Source: Diadema setosum (lineage: Eukaryota; Echinodermata; Echinoidea; Diadematoida; Diadematidae). From it: a stretch of 64,000 nt of DNA. Location: contig CM067070.1 in NCBI GenBank assembly GCA_033980235.1, positions 23,834,699 through 23,898,698 on the forward strand. The letters are read 5' to 3'. Position numbers and translations under genes: made by a program. The notes beneath the pieces are model-generated. The model worked only from the letters and a program-made list of their open reading frames with translations, was not told where the DNA came from and did no database searches. This document shows, piece after piece, positions 13,417-27,519 of the stretch. How positions within the stretch are numbered: the stretch's first letter is position 1; each line of letters opens with the position of its first letter.

Positions 13417-16400
13417 GGTAGCAGTACATTTTGATGAAGATTACATTGAACAATAGATTTGTCTATGAAATGGTATCATTTAAATAAACTTATTTTATTA
13501 ATTCTTCCAATAAATGTCATGAAAGCTGTCTGTTAAGCAATCAAACAGAAAAAGCTAGTACACGTTCCCCTTGTACATATCAAGGAACATTCGAGTTTTC
13601 GGAACGTAAGTGATAAGTCTTGTGCAGTCAGAGTCATTCAGAATTTTCGTAAGTTTACTAAGGCTAGGGAAAAGGGGCACAAACGGGGAGGGTTAGGGAG
13701 GGGGTATCTTGCATTTTTTTTTAAAATTGAAATTCAACGATCTGGTGCACACTTTGAGTGAGATATTCAAAAAAGTATGATCTTGCTTGAGGAAAGTTTG
13801 AAAGGGAGACCCGCTTCATATACATGCATAAAGTATGCACGCATTTTTTTTTCCGCCTTCCAAATCCCTGGTCCAAATCTTGGGGGGGGGGGGGGCGGAC
13901 TGACTCTATTCAACCAGGAATTTTCAAACAGGAATATGTGAAGATATGTGTTGGTTCCTACTTCAAACATTTAACAAAGAGCATTTCTCATTGGGCACCT
14001 CTTAGTGACGAGTTTGATAATTATGATCTCTGCCTATTCATATTACTCTGAGCCGTGAAGAAATATCAGTCTTCTCAAGGAACTGTATACCTTTAATACT
14101 TTGCATTCATCTAATTTTTCTACTCAAATGTACACCGTTTAAGAGGGATCTATGTACACCAATCACTTTGTAAGTGTCCATCCGGTCGTAGTTAAAAAGA
14201 TAGCAACATGAAATGTCAGGTTTTTGACAAGAAACACAACAAAAAGACAAAAAAAAAATAACACCTTCAAGCTGTAGCTGTAAAGGCCATTTTTGTCACA
14301 CATGCTTGTGAAACTGCCTATTTGTGTGTTATTCAGATGTGTGGGACTGCTCTCCATTTATGCTTTAATCAGTTTCCAAAATTATTCTCAAACTGCCAGT
14401 GGTAGAGATATTTCATCAAGTTAGAGATGTGTTAATTTCAACATCAGAGCACCACTATATTACTCACTGGATAGATATGTTCTTCTTTCACAATCACAAA
14501 AATCATTTCATACCTTAGTGAGTACTTTCGCCTCTTACGGGTGACTTCTTTAGACTGCGATATAGATGGCGGTATGACATTGGACGTGAGAGAATGGGAT
14601 CATATACACTAAGGTACAGAATAATTTTCGTGATTCTGAGAGAAGAACATATTTCTATGAAATCACCGATCAGATGAGCCGCATTCAGGATTACTCCCTG
14701 GAGTTGTGATTTGGTGAATTATCCAAACATGTCTTTGATTGCTTCATTCGCGACAGCAACGCCAACAGCAGAAACCGTGTATGAATTCAGATTCTCAACA
14801 TTGCTATCTCTCTGTGTATAGTGAGTGGGTGGAAGGTGAATAAATAAAAAAGTACTTCAAAAGTTGCGTAGCTTTCCGTAAAGTACTGCAAGTTGATTGT
14901 GTTGTGGATTATTTGTACTGCGTAACTGTTTTATCTGTGTCATTTTCTCTTTTCCGTGGTAACATGTAGATTTGTTTCGTGTGTCATGTTTATTGTAGAC
15001 TTCTGGTGCATTGATTTTTATAAAGCAAATAGTCTGTTGATATTTTGTAAAAGTTCAAGGTGTTGTAAATACATTTACACAGACTAAATGAGTAATTGTG
15101 CCATCTTCAATGTTACAAATTTCTTTGGTTGTATTGATGTGTAATATGGGTTAATAGACATATTAAATGTTGCAGAATTTGATGTGATGTCAGAAGGAAA
15201 TTAGTTTTTAACTGAAGGTTACACGATTAAGTTGAAGCAATAATTCTGAAATTAGTTTGTCATATCACAGACAAGTGATGAAGAAGAAACAACCACTCAA
15301 CAATTGAAGGTTTGGTAAGATGGTTATATTTTGTGAGTACATATATTATACAATGTTAAGCTATTTGACATTATAAAGTGCGATTATGTAATCTGTGTAC
15401 AAATTATTTTCTTGTATCATAATGCAATGCTTGGTACAGACCGACCCCAACTTATTCATGAACAGTGATCCTCATTTCAATATTTGTGGATTAACTCGTT
15501 TTGGAGAAACAGAACGAAGCATGCTCTCTCCATGTGAAAGTGAATGATTAAGTTGAAGCCAAACTGTTTATTGCCAGAGGTTTACAAAATGGAATGGTGG
15601 AGAAGGGTATATTTGAGGCTGATTTTGTTTGGATATTTTTCTCATTTTGTAGTTTTTCCATGATTACCCTGCAAACTAATGATTATCAAAAACCGCAAAA
15701 GATAGAGCCATGTATAGAGTTTGTCATTCCAACATTCTATGCGAGAGTCAAGTGTGGACAAAGTTTTGATCAGCATTTTCCATTGAATGATTGCAGTGAC
15801 AACCTTTACTGTGTCAGAGCTTTGGGAAAAAGCAACCATGACAACCAAAAACAAATCAAATAAAAAAACAACAACAAAACAATAAAAAAAAAAGAAAATA
15901 GAAAGGAGAGAAAAGACACACATGTAGCCCAGCATGATTCAAATTTAGAGCCAACAAAAGTTTTTCTTAAGTTGAACTCAGATACTTTTGATGTTCAGAA
16001 GAATCTTGTGTCATGACAAAACCAAATAGAAATTCAAGGAGCGCTTAATTTTTTTTTGGCCTCATTTAGTGATACTATTAGGTGAGGGTTTTCTAGACAA
16101 AGGACAGTTTGGGTTGCCTTTGACACAGGGTTGCTGCTTTTACCGTGTTCTCTACGAAGATATGAGCTAGATCAAGTGAGATTGACCTTCAACTTGTTTG
16201 TGGGCATCATGGGCATCGTTTGTCATTACCTGGTCTTTGGTCGGTTTCATGTTCCTCGTCTCTAACAATGTCTGTATCCTTCAAATGCATTCTGCTTTAA
16301 GGTACAATGTGGACATACATTTTATATGCACCTGTTAGATTAAAAGCTGCTGCAGCATTATAGAACTTAGACGAACAGCTGGAAGCCAGAGAAATTAATT

Positions 16401-18200
16401 TGGTTGCAGAGGACGAACATTCACACTTTTGTCCCAAATGGTCTTGTTGGACTTCTGAAGTGGGCAGAAGGTCTTTTGATATGTAGTTTGAAATTTCAGA
16501 GTGAGATAAGTGATCTTAAGGCTCTAAGAGCGATGATTCCCTAATGATGTTCATTGTCTGTTTCCAAAGTGTCTGGTGAAAATTGATAGGGATAGAGAAC
16601 CAGCTGTTCAAGCCAACCACCATTTCACATAGCTGTACATTACAAACTTCAACTAACTTATATAAAGGGTCAAATTGAAATAGTGATCTTGATCTTCTTT
16701 TCTAATCTTAATGATAATCTGCTCTATTTTTTGTTTTGTCATATGGTTCAAAAGTTGGGCTCTGTACTTGTTGCATGATATGTGTAACAAAAATGTTTAC
16801 TCCTGACATTAATTGTTAACCATGAGCATACGGTAGGCCTATTGATGTAAGAATTTAATCACTTATGATAAGAAAAATGTTTTGAATTGAATAAAAGTAC
16901 AAATGAAAAATGCATATCAACTATATTTTCTTAATGCGCTGTAAATTTTGTTCACTTGTAAAAAAAAGAAAAAAAGTTATGAAGTACTATACTCAGACAG
17001 TCCTTTGGTTATTATGTAATACTCCATTATGCTTGTGGTATCCTTGTGTGAACTGTACTCCTTTTTTAGAAATATATATTTTTCATGTGTTGTTTATCAC
17101 ACGTACAATGTATCACGTATGTATACCAGATACATTGTTTCTTTTCCATTGTGATTCATTATGCCTGTGTTGCGTACATGTATACCAAAGCGTAAACCCA
17201 TGAAGTTTATTATAAAAGAGCAAGCATTCAATAATCCTATGAGTGTAATGGAAAAAAAAGGTAGTAGGAGCTCTGCAGTTTAGGATACGTTTAGTACTTC
17301 CTGCAGGCATTTGTCCTCAAATGTGTAACCAAACAGTGGTACTAAGAGTTTCTGACGCTGTTACGACATCATCAACACAGTCAGGAGCTTGCATGTTATT
17401 AAAAATTTGCATAATCACTATACATATAACAAGGAGGTACTAAAATTGCTTAATACCTCGTTAGGTGTATTAACAGATTGCTTCTTTCTGCATTACTCCC
17501 ATTTTCATTCCTCCTTCCAGTTATAATTGTAATTGTTAATTGACTTGCATTCTATACCTACAACCCTTTAGGGTACACATATATATGCCAGAACTCAGAG
17601 GATACACTGTGTGTAATGTGATTTAGGAAGTTCCATAACATTGCAATGATGTATCTCTGACGATGTGTAAAGTGAGGTGGGACACTTGTTTGTTGATTCC
17701 CGACATACACACTTGTATTGTTGGAAAAAATCACTGGCATAAATAGTATGCCTTTGTCACGTGGTAACTCAGTACTTACTTCACAACTATGTTAAATTTT
17801 GAAGCCCAGCTGCGCCACTATGGATTATTATACACACGCAACACGAATCACTCTTGATTATTGCTGGTGTTGTAACATTAGGGTGGTGAGATACAATTAA
17901 ACTTGTCTTTCGTAGTACTATAACACGCTAGCAGCGCATTAAAGATGCTATATTTGACTTTGTCTATAGAGTAATTCTCTTTTGATTCTATGCGGGGATT
18001 CATTTGCTGTGTAGTTTTGTGGGAGAAGCACAATGTATGAACTTGGGAGACGAGTTTCATTTTTTTTTCCAGTTGAAATAAAGGAGTAATTTACTAGATT
18101 TTTGCCTGTACAGATACTTTGCATCTTGAGATAGCTAAATGTTTGACACCCTCAACCCACTAGTCTATATTTTATATAAATCTCTCTTTCTTTATCTGTT
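13417..18200. other. Intergenic: foldback and simple repeats, no supported gene
   Basis: A foldback lies at 14471-14656. A G-tract sits near 13881 and an A-rich stretch near 15858-15900. Open frames at 15594-15863, 15642-15935 and 16910-17203 have no recognisable domain. Confidence 0.55.
14471..14656. mobile_element. Foldback element
   Basis: ATAGATATGTTCTTCTTTCA and GAGAGAAGAACATATTTCT are inverted. The arms continue through TCACAAAAATCATTT / AATTTTCGTGATT and ACCTTAGTG / CACTAAGGT. Confidence 0.7.
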
Positions 18201-18240
18201 AACATATATATATATATATATATATATACAACCATATATA

Positions 18241-18490
18241 TATGAAGAGTTTGTTCGCAAAAACTGATAAGTCCATTTTTTAAGATTTTGAAGTACGGTC
18301 TCTGTCATAAAGTTCAAAATAATACCTTTTAAATGATATATTGGTCACTACATATAAAGGTACATTTTTGAAGTTATGGTCAAAAGAAGCAAAAATTTTC
18401 TTATTATTTTCTTTATTTTTCTTGACCTTTGATCGCAAATATCTCCATTTGGCAAATATGGACTTATCGGTTTTTGCGAACAAACGCTTC

Positions 18491-18493
<3 letters not shown>
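18241..18493. mobile_element. MITE embedded in a (TA)n tract, copy 1
   Basis: TIRs of about 37 bases: TATGAAGAGTTTGTTCGCAA and its inverted partner at 18458-18493 (TTGCGAACAAACGCTTCATA). Both ends abut TA repeats. Second copy at 25220-25467. Confidence 0.8.
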
Positions 18494-18521
<28 letters not shown>

Positions 18522-19580
18522 ATCAGCAAAAAAAGAAAGTAAACGCTTTTTCAAGTTCATATTTCTCAGAGAAAATTTGGCTAAATATTAATGTTTTGGA
18601 TACACTGTACTATTTAATTGTCTATCAACCTGGTAGGCCATAAAAAGGCAAACTTTATACCTGAGTGAACACATTCGTTTTCTCTTCCAAAGCACAATAA
18701 AGTAAGAACTGCAAAAATGGACAAGTTGTCATTCATGCTAATGGGCTCTTCCATGTAACATTGACAACAAAAGACAATTCAAAAGAAAATAATACAAATG
18801 AAGTTAAAAATCATCCAATGATCTCTACAATGACTTTGTAGCCTGCAAAGATAAAGAAAAGCAAAAAATGAAGAAAATTAAGAATCTTCTGTCAAAACCA
18901 AATTTGAATGGCATGAAAGAGGCAATATTAACAAAAATTGTAGAAATTTCAAATGTCAGTTCAAATTAAGAACTTTGAAAAAGATTCTTGTATTTGTCTC
19001 ATGTTCTTGAATTTGTCTCATTAATTCTTAAATTCCTAAATCAAAAGAATGAAATATAGCAAATCTGTCAATTTTATCGCCTTTGCGGCTTACTCCCTGT
19101 GTCATTTGAAGTTAGATTCGACAGAAAACCCCTTTAGATTCCCACTTTGTTTAGTGTTCGAGGATAGAAAGAGACATAAGGCAGGGCTCTAAACGAATTT
19201 TTACTTTTGGTGGCCCAAAGGCAAACATCCGACCTTTTTTGGTGGCCCGATCGGGGCACCAAATTCTTGCTACATGTATTTCATTCATGTCTCTCATTGT
19301 GTTCAATTGTTCTTTCTTTATCATGGCTATCTTGAAGGGCGTTTGCAAATGAACGACAAAATGTCAATTTTTGCAATTTTTACTTTTGTGTCTTGAATGA
19401 CAAAAGTTAAGTGTTCACTCATGCATGAAATTTCTCTTAGTATTAACCTACCAGGTTGATAGCCAATCAAATAATCTTTGATAAGGTAAATGACACAATG
19501 ATTTTGATTAGAATCTTCCATGAAAAATATGTGCTGGATAAAGTGCTTCTTTTTTTTTTCTGTCTTAGAGAATATATAGT

Positions 19581-19617
<37 letters not shown>

Positions 19618-19954
19618 TTGCATACATTATACATGTATAGTTATTCTAACATAATTTTATACATACACCAAGCTTCTTTTCCTTTTAATTGCTGTGTGTT
19701 TGCATATTCCATTATTCCACACCTTATTACATTAAAGTGCTTACAAAGTGCTTTGACAATTACAACATACACGAATATATTTTAAAAGTCTTTTTAATTT
19801 CTGCCTTATTTCACAAATTTGTACAAAGAAGGTGCTCTACGAAGTAATTCATACCACTGATTATAAAATAATAAGACTTTATAATCAATGGCATAGCCTT
19901 AAATTTGCCACGACAGATTTAAGATGTCGCCTCCATTGTGTACTTTACGGGTTC

Positions 19955-20232
19955 ATGTCATGAGATCGACACCCACGAGTCACACTGCCCAAAAGTCATT
20001 ATACCAAGAGCTATACAACCCGCGAGTCATACAGCTCATGAGTTCGACACTAAGCAAACACGGCCCACGCGACGGATACAGTAAGCCCCGTGTTCTATCT
20101 GTTGAATTCGAGGATTGTTTTTACCCTGTGTCGAATTTGTGGGCTGTATAACTCGTGGGCTGTATGACTCGTGGACCTGTTTTTGATATCGAACTCGTGG
20201 GCTTTATGTTTCGTGTCGGTCTCGTGGGACCT
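19955..20232. mobile_element. Foldback of CCCACGAGT-type repeats, copy 1
   Basis: Tandem and inverted GACACCCACGAGTCA / CTCGTGGGCTGTATGACTCG motifs, folding GATCGACACCCACGAG onto CGTGTCGGTCTCGTGGG. Copy 2 is at 32490-32800. Confidence 0.7.
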
Positions 20233-20672
20233 ACTTTACTCCTAGGTTCGTACATGTTTTCCAATGTTGTTGTTGTTGTTTTTTTTTTCAACTCTCGGAA
20301 TTCTCTCCAGGTTCTCCAGAGTGCTTGGTTTTCTTGCCCCAGACCTTTACCTTAAGTTTATCTGTTGGCTTGGCTTTATTGGCCATTCCAAAATATGGCT
20401 GAGTTGCCCTTCATTTTGTCCTTGAACCATTTCTTTACTTTCTTGGCGGTGTATTTTGAGTCGCTAACTTGTTGGATGATCGAATATGGTCCAAGGCCAA
20501 AACACTTCATTCAGACTGCAGCAAACATGAACTTATGTTGTATTTGTCATAGCCTGTTGAAACTTTTTTATGCAATTGATTGTAGAACATATTGAATCTG
20601 CAAAGAAATACACAACAATAAAAAGGAGAAAATAGCAGATTGAGCAGTAAGAATAACTATCAGTATCAGCAC

Positions 20673-20720
<48 letters not shown>

Positions 20721-20804
20721 ATACAGTATACTTACATTTTATTTATTCATTTAGTCTAGGTGTAAACATGTTGAAATTTCACGTATTGGCTCTACGAAAA
20801 AATG

Positions 20805-20976
20805 AAGAAACAAACTGGTAATGCATTCTTGGCTAATAAAGCAAGAGTTTATTCGACTCAAATTTTCGGCGTCCTACGCCTTCTCAAGACTTCTGAAGAA
20901 TGCGTAGGAGGCCGAAAATTTGAGCCGAATAAACTCTCGCTTTATTGGCCATAAATGCATTACCAGTTTGTTTCTT
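20805..20976. mobile_element. Near-perfect 172-base palindrome
   Basis: AAGAAACAAACTGGTAATGC pairs with GCATTACCAGTTTGTTTCTT, and the arms continue through TAATAAAGC, GAGTTTATTCG and AAATTTTCGGC to a small loop around 20890. Nested inside 18534-21912. Confidence 0.8.
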
Positions 20977-21119
20977 AATTTGTGTTGTTGATACATATGA
21001 ACATTTTACGCATGAGTGAACACAGTCGTTTTTGCCCTCCAAGGCACAAAAGTAAAAATAGCAAAATTTGACCTGTTATCTTTCATTTGCAAATGCCCTC
21101 AAAGATAACGATGACGGCA

Positions 21120-21162
<43 letters not shown>

Positions 21163-21912
21163 GAAAAACAAACAAAGAGACAAACAAACAAACAGTCGAA
21201 CACAATAAGAGATCTAAATGAAAAAGCAAAAACAAGTTTTCGTTTCCTTTATTTCTATAACCTCAAACAAAAAGAAAATGGGAAACTAAAGGTGGAAGAT
21301 GAGAAGTTTCGTTAAGCTGAAACTTCAAACAACATAGCCAATGATGGCACAAAGATGAGTAAATAAATAAAAATTCTTTATTTCATTCATTTCATCGAGT
21401 TATTTAAGAATTCATTAGATAAATTTAAGAACCAAATATGATGTACAATTCTATTTCTAAAAAAGGTCAAATTTCGACTATTTTTTGTTTATATTGCTTC
21501 TCTTATTTTATTTGAATTTGGATTTGGCACAAATTCTTAGTTTTCTCCATTATAATAAGCCTTTATTGACATTTTGGGTTAAAATATTGTAGAGATCATA
21601 GGTTTATTTTTCTGTAACCTTAATTCATGTTTCTTAATTGTGTTAAATTTGTGTAGTTCTTATTGTTATTTGGAAGAGCACTCACGCATGAATGACTGCC
21701 TGTTTATATCTCATTTTTTTTTTTGTGTGTGTGCAATATTTACTTTTTTGACTTGGAAGAGATAAACATGGGTGTTCATTCATGCGTTAAAGATTCCCTT
21801 TTTATTGACCTACTAGGTTGATAGCCAATCAAATCATCTTTAATGTATATAATACATTAACCTTTAGCCAAATATTATATGAGAAATATAAACTTCCAAA
21901 GCGTTTACGTTC

Positions 21913-23825
21913 CCATTGTTTGTTTTTGTTTGTTTGTTTGTTTGTTTTTACGTTTGCCGCGTCAAATTACCGCTAATCGACAGACAGTCTACTCCAGCCT
22001 TTCGTCAACTACTGGTATGCGCTAAGATTACACATGCTATACGCCTTCGACAAGAAATTGGCTCGAGCTCTTGCGATTGCAGATCTCTTATCTGTCAGAC
22101 CACCTCTTCTCTTTCACTTGATATGTGATGTGATGGTGTTGTGTGTACGAGAGAGAGAGAGAGGCGACCTTCGACAATGAAAATAAAAAGAAGCGGAAAA
22201 CCAGAAAAATATGATAGGGGACTCTGAGTCGGCATTCAACCAACGCCATATTTTATGCAAACTCAAAGCGTTTGACATAGCAGAATAGCTCATGAACAAG
22301 TGTCATGAATATTCAAATAATAAATATATCAAGATTATAGTAACAGTAAAGAACTCAGTTCTTTGCACACTGGCCACTTTGCCAACTTGAAAAAAAAAAA
22401 CCCAACAGACATACAAACCTAAACAAGCATATATCTCCACTACTTTTGAATACTAAGGACCCAGAATATTACCATTTTCTTTTCCTTTATACACAAGTAC
22501 GTCTGATTGTATCCCTACATAATCAGATGCTATATTATGTGAGCCTTTAGGTGATATTCATAAGTTACGATGCCTGTTTCGCACTGGTGTTTGCTCAATT
22601 TTGTGTATTGCAAAGTGCGTTCATTATTTTGTTGAGTAATACTCAACAAACACTAACGAATAGATCCTCCTATTGAATCTTCTGGGCCCTGTTTTTTTTT
22701 TTTTTAAGATAAAATCAATTTTAAATTTCCTTATCACACAGGCTGCCACAGACTTACAATTGAAACCAACTATATAATCAATTTTAACTCTTCATAAAAC
22801 ACGGCCCTGATAATTGATCATGGTACCTACGAAAGTAGTGCATATCTATTAACTCTAACTACTCTGAACGTCAATACTAACATTATACATGTCCACTGAG
22901 AAAAAAACCCTCCTAAATAATACAAGTTGGTTTAAATTGAAAGTCCTTAATATTATTAGTGTATATCAAACACCGGCAAGTGATTTGTACGGATACATAT
23001 CACATTCTGAGAATTTGTTGAGAGGGGAAAGCAAAAACGTCGAATGAAATGGCATAGAGTATTGAACAGAGTCATACATATCAAGGCGCTCTTCTGCGTG
23101 TATACTCCATGAAAATAACACATTGTCAATCATAATGTTGAACGAACAGTAATGACGAATGGGCAGGAGTTTTAGCCACTAATAATGTATACTGTATAAC
23201 CATAAACAATATTATTAACTTGCGAAAATCTAACACGCAACATTGTATATCTTTAACTTCGTCCTAACAAGTAACACATCATATTCCTGCTAGAGAAATG
23301 TTGTTTAATAATGATAGAAGGGACTTTCCTCTATAGAAGGCGAATATTATAGTTACATCATCTAGGGCCCATTCCGGGTAACCTGCCACACGTGAGATAT
23401 CAGACTGGTTTGCAACCAATCTCTCCTCATGGCAGTAAATATGAAAGATTTTCCCACGGACCAAGCTACGCTGATGATCCAAGGCATGACTACTCTTTTT
23501 CAGTTATGAAGTTTATATTCCATTAACTTCCTGCCCTGCCTTTGAATGAGCAGGAAAGGGCAAGAATTTCAACATGGGTCTGTAGGCCTACACCATTCCG
23601 CGCACATCAGAATTAAGTCTGTAACCTTTTGAACTTTGGGAACATGATTATTAGAACAAAGACACAGGAATGGGCTGATAGCCTCACTGCATGCATTCAA
23701 AAATATAAACCGAACCAAAGTGGATTTCTTGCTACTTATGAAATAATTGTTTTTATTAGAACTGTTAGACAAATTCTCGATATCGCCAATACCTAGGTGC
23801 CGGACGGCGAGCAGCGTCCAAGACC
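21913..23825. other. Intergenic: nothing supported
   Basis: AT-rich. A short GA tract lies at 22149-22163 and a poly(T) run near 22692. Short frames at 22114-22299 and 23279-23482 have no domain or splice support. Confidence 0.55.
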
Positions 23826-24366
23826 CCGTTTACAGTGCGGGGCTGGGCCAAGCCGCGGCCGAGCCCGGCATCAATTGCGTGCCGGGCTCGGCCCGGGATT
23901 TTAATTCAAACCTTTCAATATTTTGTCGTAGTGGCGCTCTGATTGTATAAACAAACGCAATTTGGTATAGTCTGGTTTTCAGACCCTTTGCCAACTGGAT
24001 TCCGTGGCGACGAAGTCGCCGCTCATTCGGCAAAGGCCTTCGCCGAAGGAAAAATCCTTTGCAGGACAAAACCACCTTAAACTATAATAGTTTTCGACGA
24101 TGAGTGGGTTAATATCCGGAATAGCGAAATAGTACGGGCAGAGGGTTTTGAAGCCAGACTAAGTTTGGTACCGCATTTGGCCCAGTTTGCGTTTAAAGTG
24201 AGAAAAGGCCGGGCTCGGCCGCGGCCGATCCGCGGCCGAGACCACCTCCAGAGCGTGGCCAAACGTGCGGCCAATTTTGACCCCGCATGCCTTTTGCGCG
24301 TTTACAATGAAATGGAGGCCGGGCTCGGCCGCGGCCGAGCCCAGCCTTTTCGCTCACTGTAAACGG
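23826..24366. mobile_element. GC-rich TIR element
   Basis: Ends CCGTTTACAGTG and CACTGTAAACGG are inverted. Inside, GGGCTCGGCCGCGGCCGAGC is repeated in both orientations at about 23853-23894, 24208-24240 and 24318-24341. Markedly more GC-rich than its flanks. Both-strand frames here come from composition. Confidence 0.75.
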
Positions 24367-25219
24367 GCGTCTAAGTGAATCCACTGGACCATCGAGCTTC
24401 CGCCCGACAGCCGGTGCTATAGTTCTAATCCTTATTGTACGCAGCGGGTACAGCGTATTTATTCAAATCAATGAAATTCTTGCGTCGTGTTGCTTACAAA
24501 TTGTCTTATCATGCACATAACTTTTTTTTCTTTTTAACCTTAGCTACTATACCGAAACACAGTACTGACTAATTCCTTGCTTATCTACGTCGATGTAGGG
24601 CAATTTGCCAATCAGTTGCAGTACAGACTGACGACTTTTTATATTATTATGATAATTAATAGCCTGACCGTGTTTTCATCTATATTGTCACCTGAGTTGA
24701 CATTAGGACGAGGCAGTTACTTCCCGTTCCATTAGCACTTCTTCGCCAATATGTTTCACTGGTTGAGATGTAGGCAGGAAATCTCTCCTCGGTACTTGTG
24801 CTTAGTATCTATATTTTCCAAGAAATATGAATCATACTGTATTTGAATACAAGGAATCATGGACAAATTGAAGTATTTTGTTATTGTTGATAGGTAGTTC
24901 TTGATGGTTTAGTACTGAAAAAAGGATGCATTATTGTTGGGTAGTGCACAGTAAAGACAATGTAAGAAATTAAGATTAATTTGAGCTCAATGTTTTAATT
25001 TACGATAATGATAATGACAGTCGGATGCTTTCCACTTTTTAATAATCTCTTGTATTGATGGAGTCAGACTGGATGCAGTGAATACATATTAACTATTTAT
25101 ATAAAATGATTAGAGCGAAATTATCTTTCTTTTCAGGTTTTTAGGGTACCAGAATAATGACGAGACACACACGCCCTCCCTCCCAAACAAACAAACAAAC
25201 ACACACACACACACACACC

Positions 25220-25462
25220 ATGAAGGGTTTGTTTGCAAAAACCAATAAGTCCATTTTTGCAGATTTTGAAGTACGATCTCTGTCATAAAGTACAAAATAA
25301 TACCTTTTAAATGATATATTGGTCACTACATAAGGTATACTTTTGAAGTTATGGTCAAAAGAAGCAAACATTTTCTTATTATTTTCTTTATTTTTCTTGA
25401 CCTTTAATCGCAAATATCTCCATTTGGTAAATATGGACTTATCGGTTTTTGCAAACAAACTC

Positions 25463-25467
<5 letters not shown>
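25220..25467. mobile_element. MITE embedded in microsatellite, copy 2
   Basis: Same family as 18241-18493. The left end follows an (AC)n run and the right end runs into (TA)n. The internal sequence (AAAGAAGCAAA, TTGACCTTTAATCGC) is nearly identical. A solo end fragment (TATGAAGAGTTTGTTTGC) follows a (TA)n tract at 50097-50117. Confidence 0.8.
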
Positions 25468-25504
<37 letters not shown>

Positions 25505-26368
25505 CACGTATAAAGGTGCCAAGGTAAAGTGTCAGGGGTAAAAATGTCACTGGTGAAAGTTGCAGTGGTAAAAATGTGAAAGGGAAAAAACAGACAAGAA
25601 CAAAAACAAAAACAAAAACACACACACCGGAAATTAAGGCTATCAAAGGTGATAATAACCTGGAGCAATCTTACGAGATTGAAAATGGCAAAGGCAGATG
25701 TGTCAGAAACAAAGAGATGATGTCAAGAGCAGAATATGCCCGAGATTGCAACGTTGTTCATGCATGACGGAGATTTCTGAGGATTTATTGTAATGGTTGA
25801 TGAAATTATTTGTTTCATATGTCACTTTATTTTTTTTTTTCAAAGAAAAATTATATTGGAATGTAAACTTGTCAACAGTAAGAGTAGTATGGAGAGAAGT
25901 GTTTTCAAGTGTTTCCTGGCCCAAGAGGTACAATTAAACAATGTGCACAACCAAAGGTTTTTAAATTTGAATTTAAGTCATACACATGGCCAGTGCCACG
26001 TTTTCAAAAGTGTCTGCGTGTGTATGTGGGGGGGGGGGGGGGGACTTGCGGGTTTCATGGCCTAATAAGCAGGAAAAAATGGTTTAAGCTAAAAAACAAA
26101 GGCCTTAACGTGCTCAAAGGTTTCTGTCATTCTATTTTTTTTTTCCTAGTGCCACTTCCGCGGTAAAAAAAGTGTGTGTGTGCTATGTACTCTTATGTAC
26201 GGGTGCAAAAAGTGGGGAGGGGGGGGGGGGGGGCGAGCACCCCCTCCCCCCCAGTTCCGCCGGCCCTGATACATAATGCATGTTTACAGCAAATTGATTG
26301 GATTCTACCCGTGGCATTTCCCGCTAAAATTTGTATGCGAGTCCATCGAGTTGCATTTGCAACAGGCT

Positions 26369-26907
26369 ACACTGTAAAAACATCGGTGTTAGATTTAACA
26401 CCATGGGTGTTAAATATAACACCGATCTAACATCAATAGAGGACCACACCCACAGGTGTGGAAAATGTATTGTGACGGTGTTAAAAAGTGTTCACCTAGC
26501 ACTTCGTGGTGTTAATTTGACACTGTGGCTGGTGATATTTTTGACACTTTTAGAGTTAATTCAATAATGACACCGCATGGTGTTGATTTGATATTGGTGG
26601 TGTTAATTTCAATGGTATAACACCCGTCCAGCTTCAATAGGGGACCACGCTAACTGGTGTTACTGTGGTGTAAATGTGTTTACACATTTTTTTTTCTTCA
26701 AAAATCAAGTACTTTATCGGGAAATTCTGTATCGTCTTGTTGAAGTTCAAAATTAACAAGAAGTGCAGTAACTAAGAAACTATTCAAAAAACAATTTGAG
26801 ATTTTGAAATGACACCCGGAGGTGTTAATCTCACACCATGAATGAGCACCGGAAATTTAACACCAGCTCGGTGTTTCATAATTTAACACCTGACTTTTTG
26901 CAGTGTA
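26369..26907. mobile_element. TIR MITE built on GGTGTTAAAT-type repeats
   Basis: Ends TACACTGTAAAAA and TTTTTGCAGTGTA. The interior holds many copies of GGTGTTA/TAACACC in both orientations. It can fold into multiple hairpins. Confidence 0.75.
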
Positions 26908-27519
26908 GTATCATTGACACTCTTCTCCTGATATTTTACACGTGACATTATCTTGACATTTCTATCCGTGAGGTTTCTACCTATGGCATGTTTTCCCTGA
27001 CATTTTTACCCTCTATTTCCCCCATGATTTAAGCATTTAAAAAAAAACCTTTGAGCTTTTTTTTTTTTTTTTTCAGCTGACAATTTCAACATTGACAATT
27101 TTACCACTGACTTTGCTTACTCCTAACCCGTATTTAATGGTATCTCTCCTATTGTTCTCTGCTCATCATTATGAAAGTCATCTTTGATTTATTTTGCTAT
27201 TATGCTTATCGTATGCTTAGCTTATGAAAAAGTAGAACAATGGGGCACAGGACTGAATATGTTATTGAGTAATGTAGTCATGTTGTTGTAGTATTGTGTT
27301 ACCGATCCTGTAACTGATGTTTAGAACAACTTTGAACTTCACTCTTAACAAGTTTTTGGAGGCGGGGGGGGGGGGGGGCTTAGGGTAGTTTGCAACAACA
27401 CTAATGAAAACGTGAAAACCCAATGACAAGAGACAACACCATCAAATATCGTATTGTTTATGGCAGGAAAGCTTCCGACTTGCTCTACAAAATGCTCCTT
27501 CACTTATGGGGTCTAGGAA

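Larger units (their letters stand above)
18534..21912. mobile_element. Large inverted-repeat element, about 3.4 kb, with nested foldbacks
   Basis: 18534-18665 (GTAAACGCTTT, TTTGGCTAAATATTAATG, CTATCAACCTGGTAGG, GAGTGAACAC) is inverted at 21775-21912 (CCTACTAGGTTGATAG, CTTTAGCCAAATATTA, AAAGCGTTTAC). The block CCTACCAGGTTGATAGCCAA also occurs at 19449, so a smaller nested copy (about 18534-19560) is possible. No intact transposase. A short minus-strand frame near 20390-20510 (YTAKKVKKWFKDK) may be a remnant. Confidence 0.55.

Noticed and set aside
25141..25668. 175-codon minus-strand frame
   Set aside because: Spans the TA/AC microsatellites and the MITE at 25220-25467.
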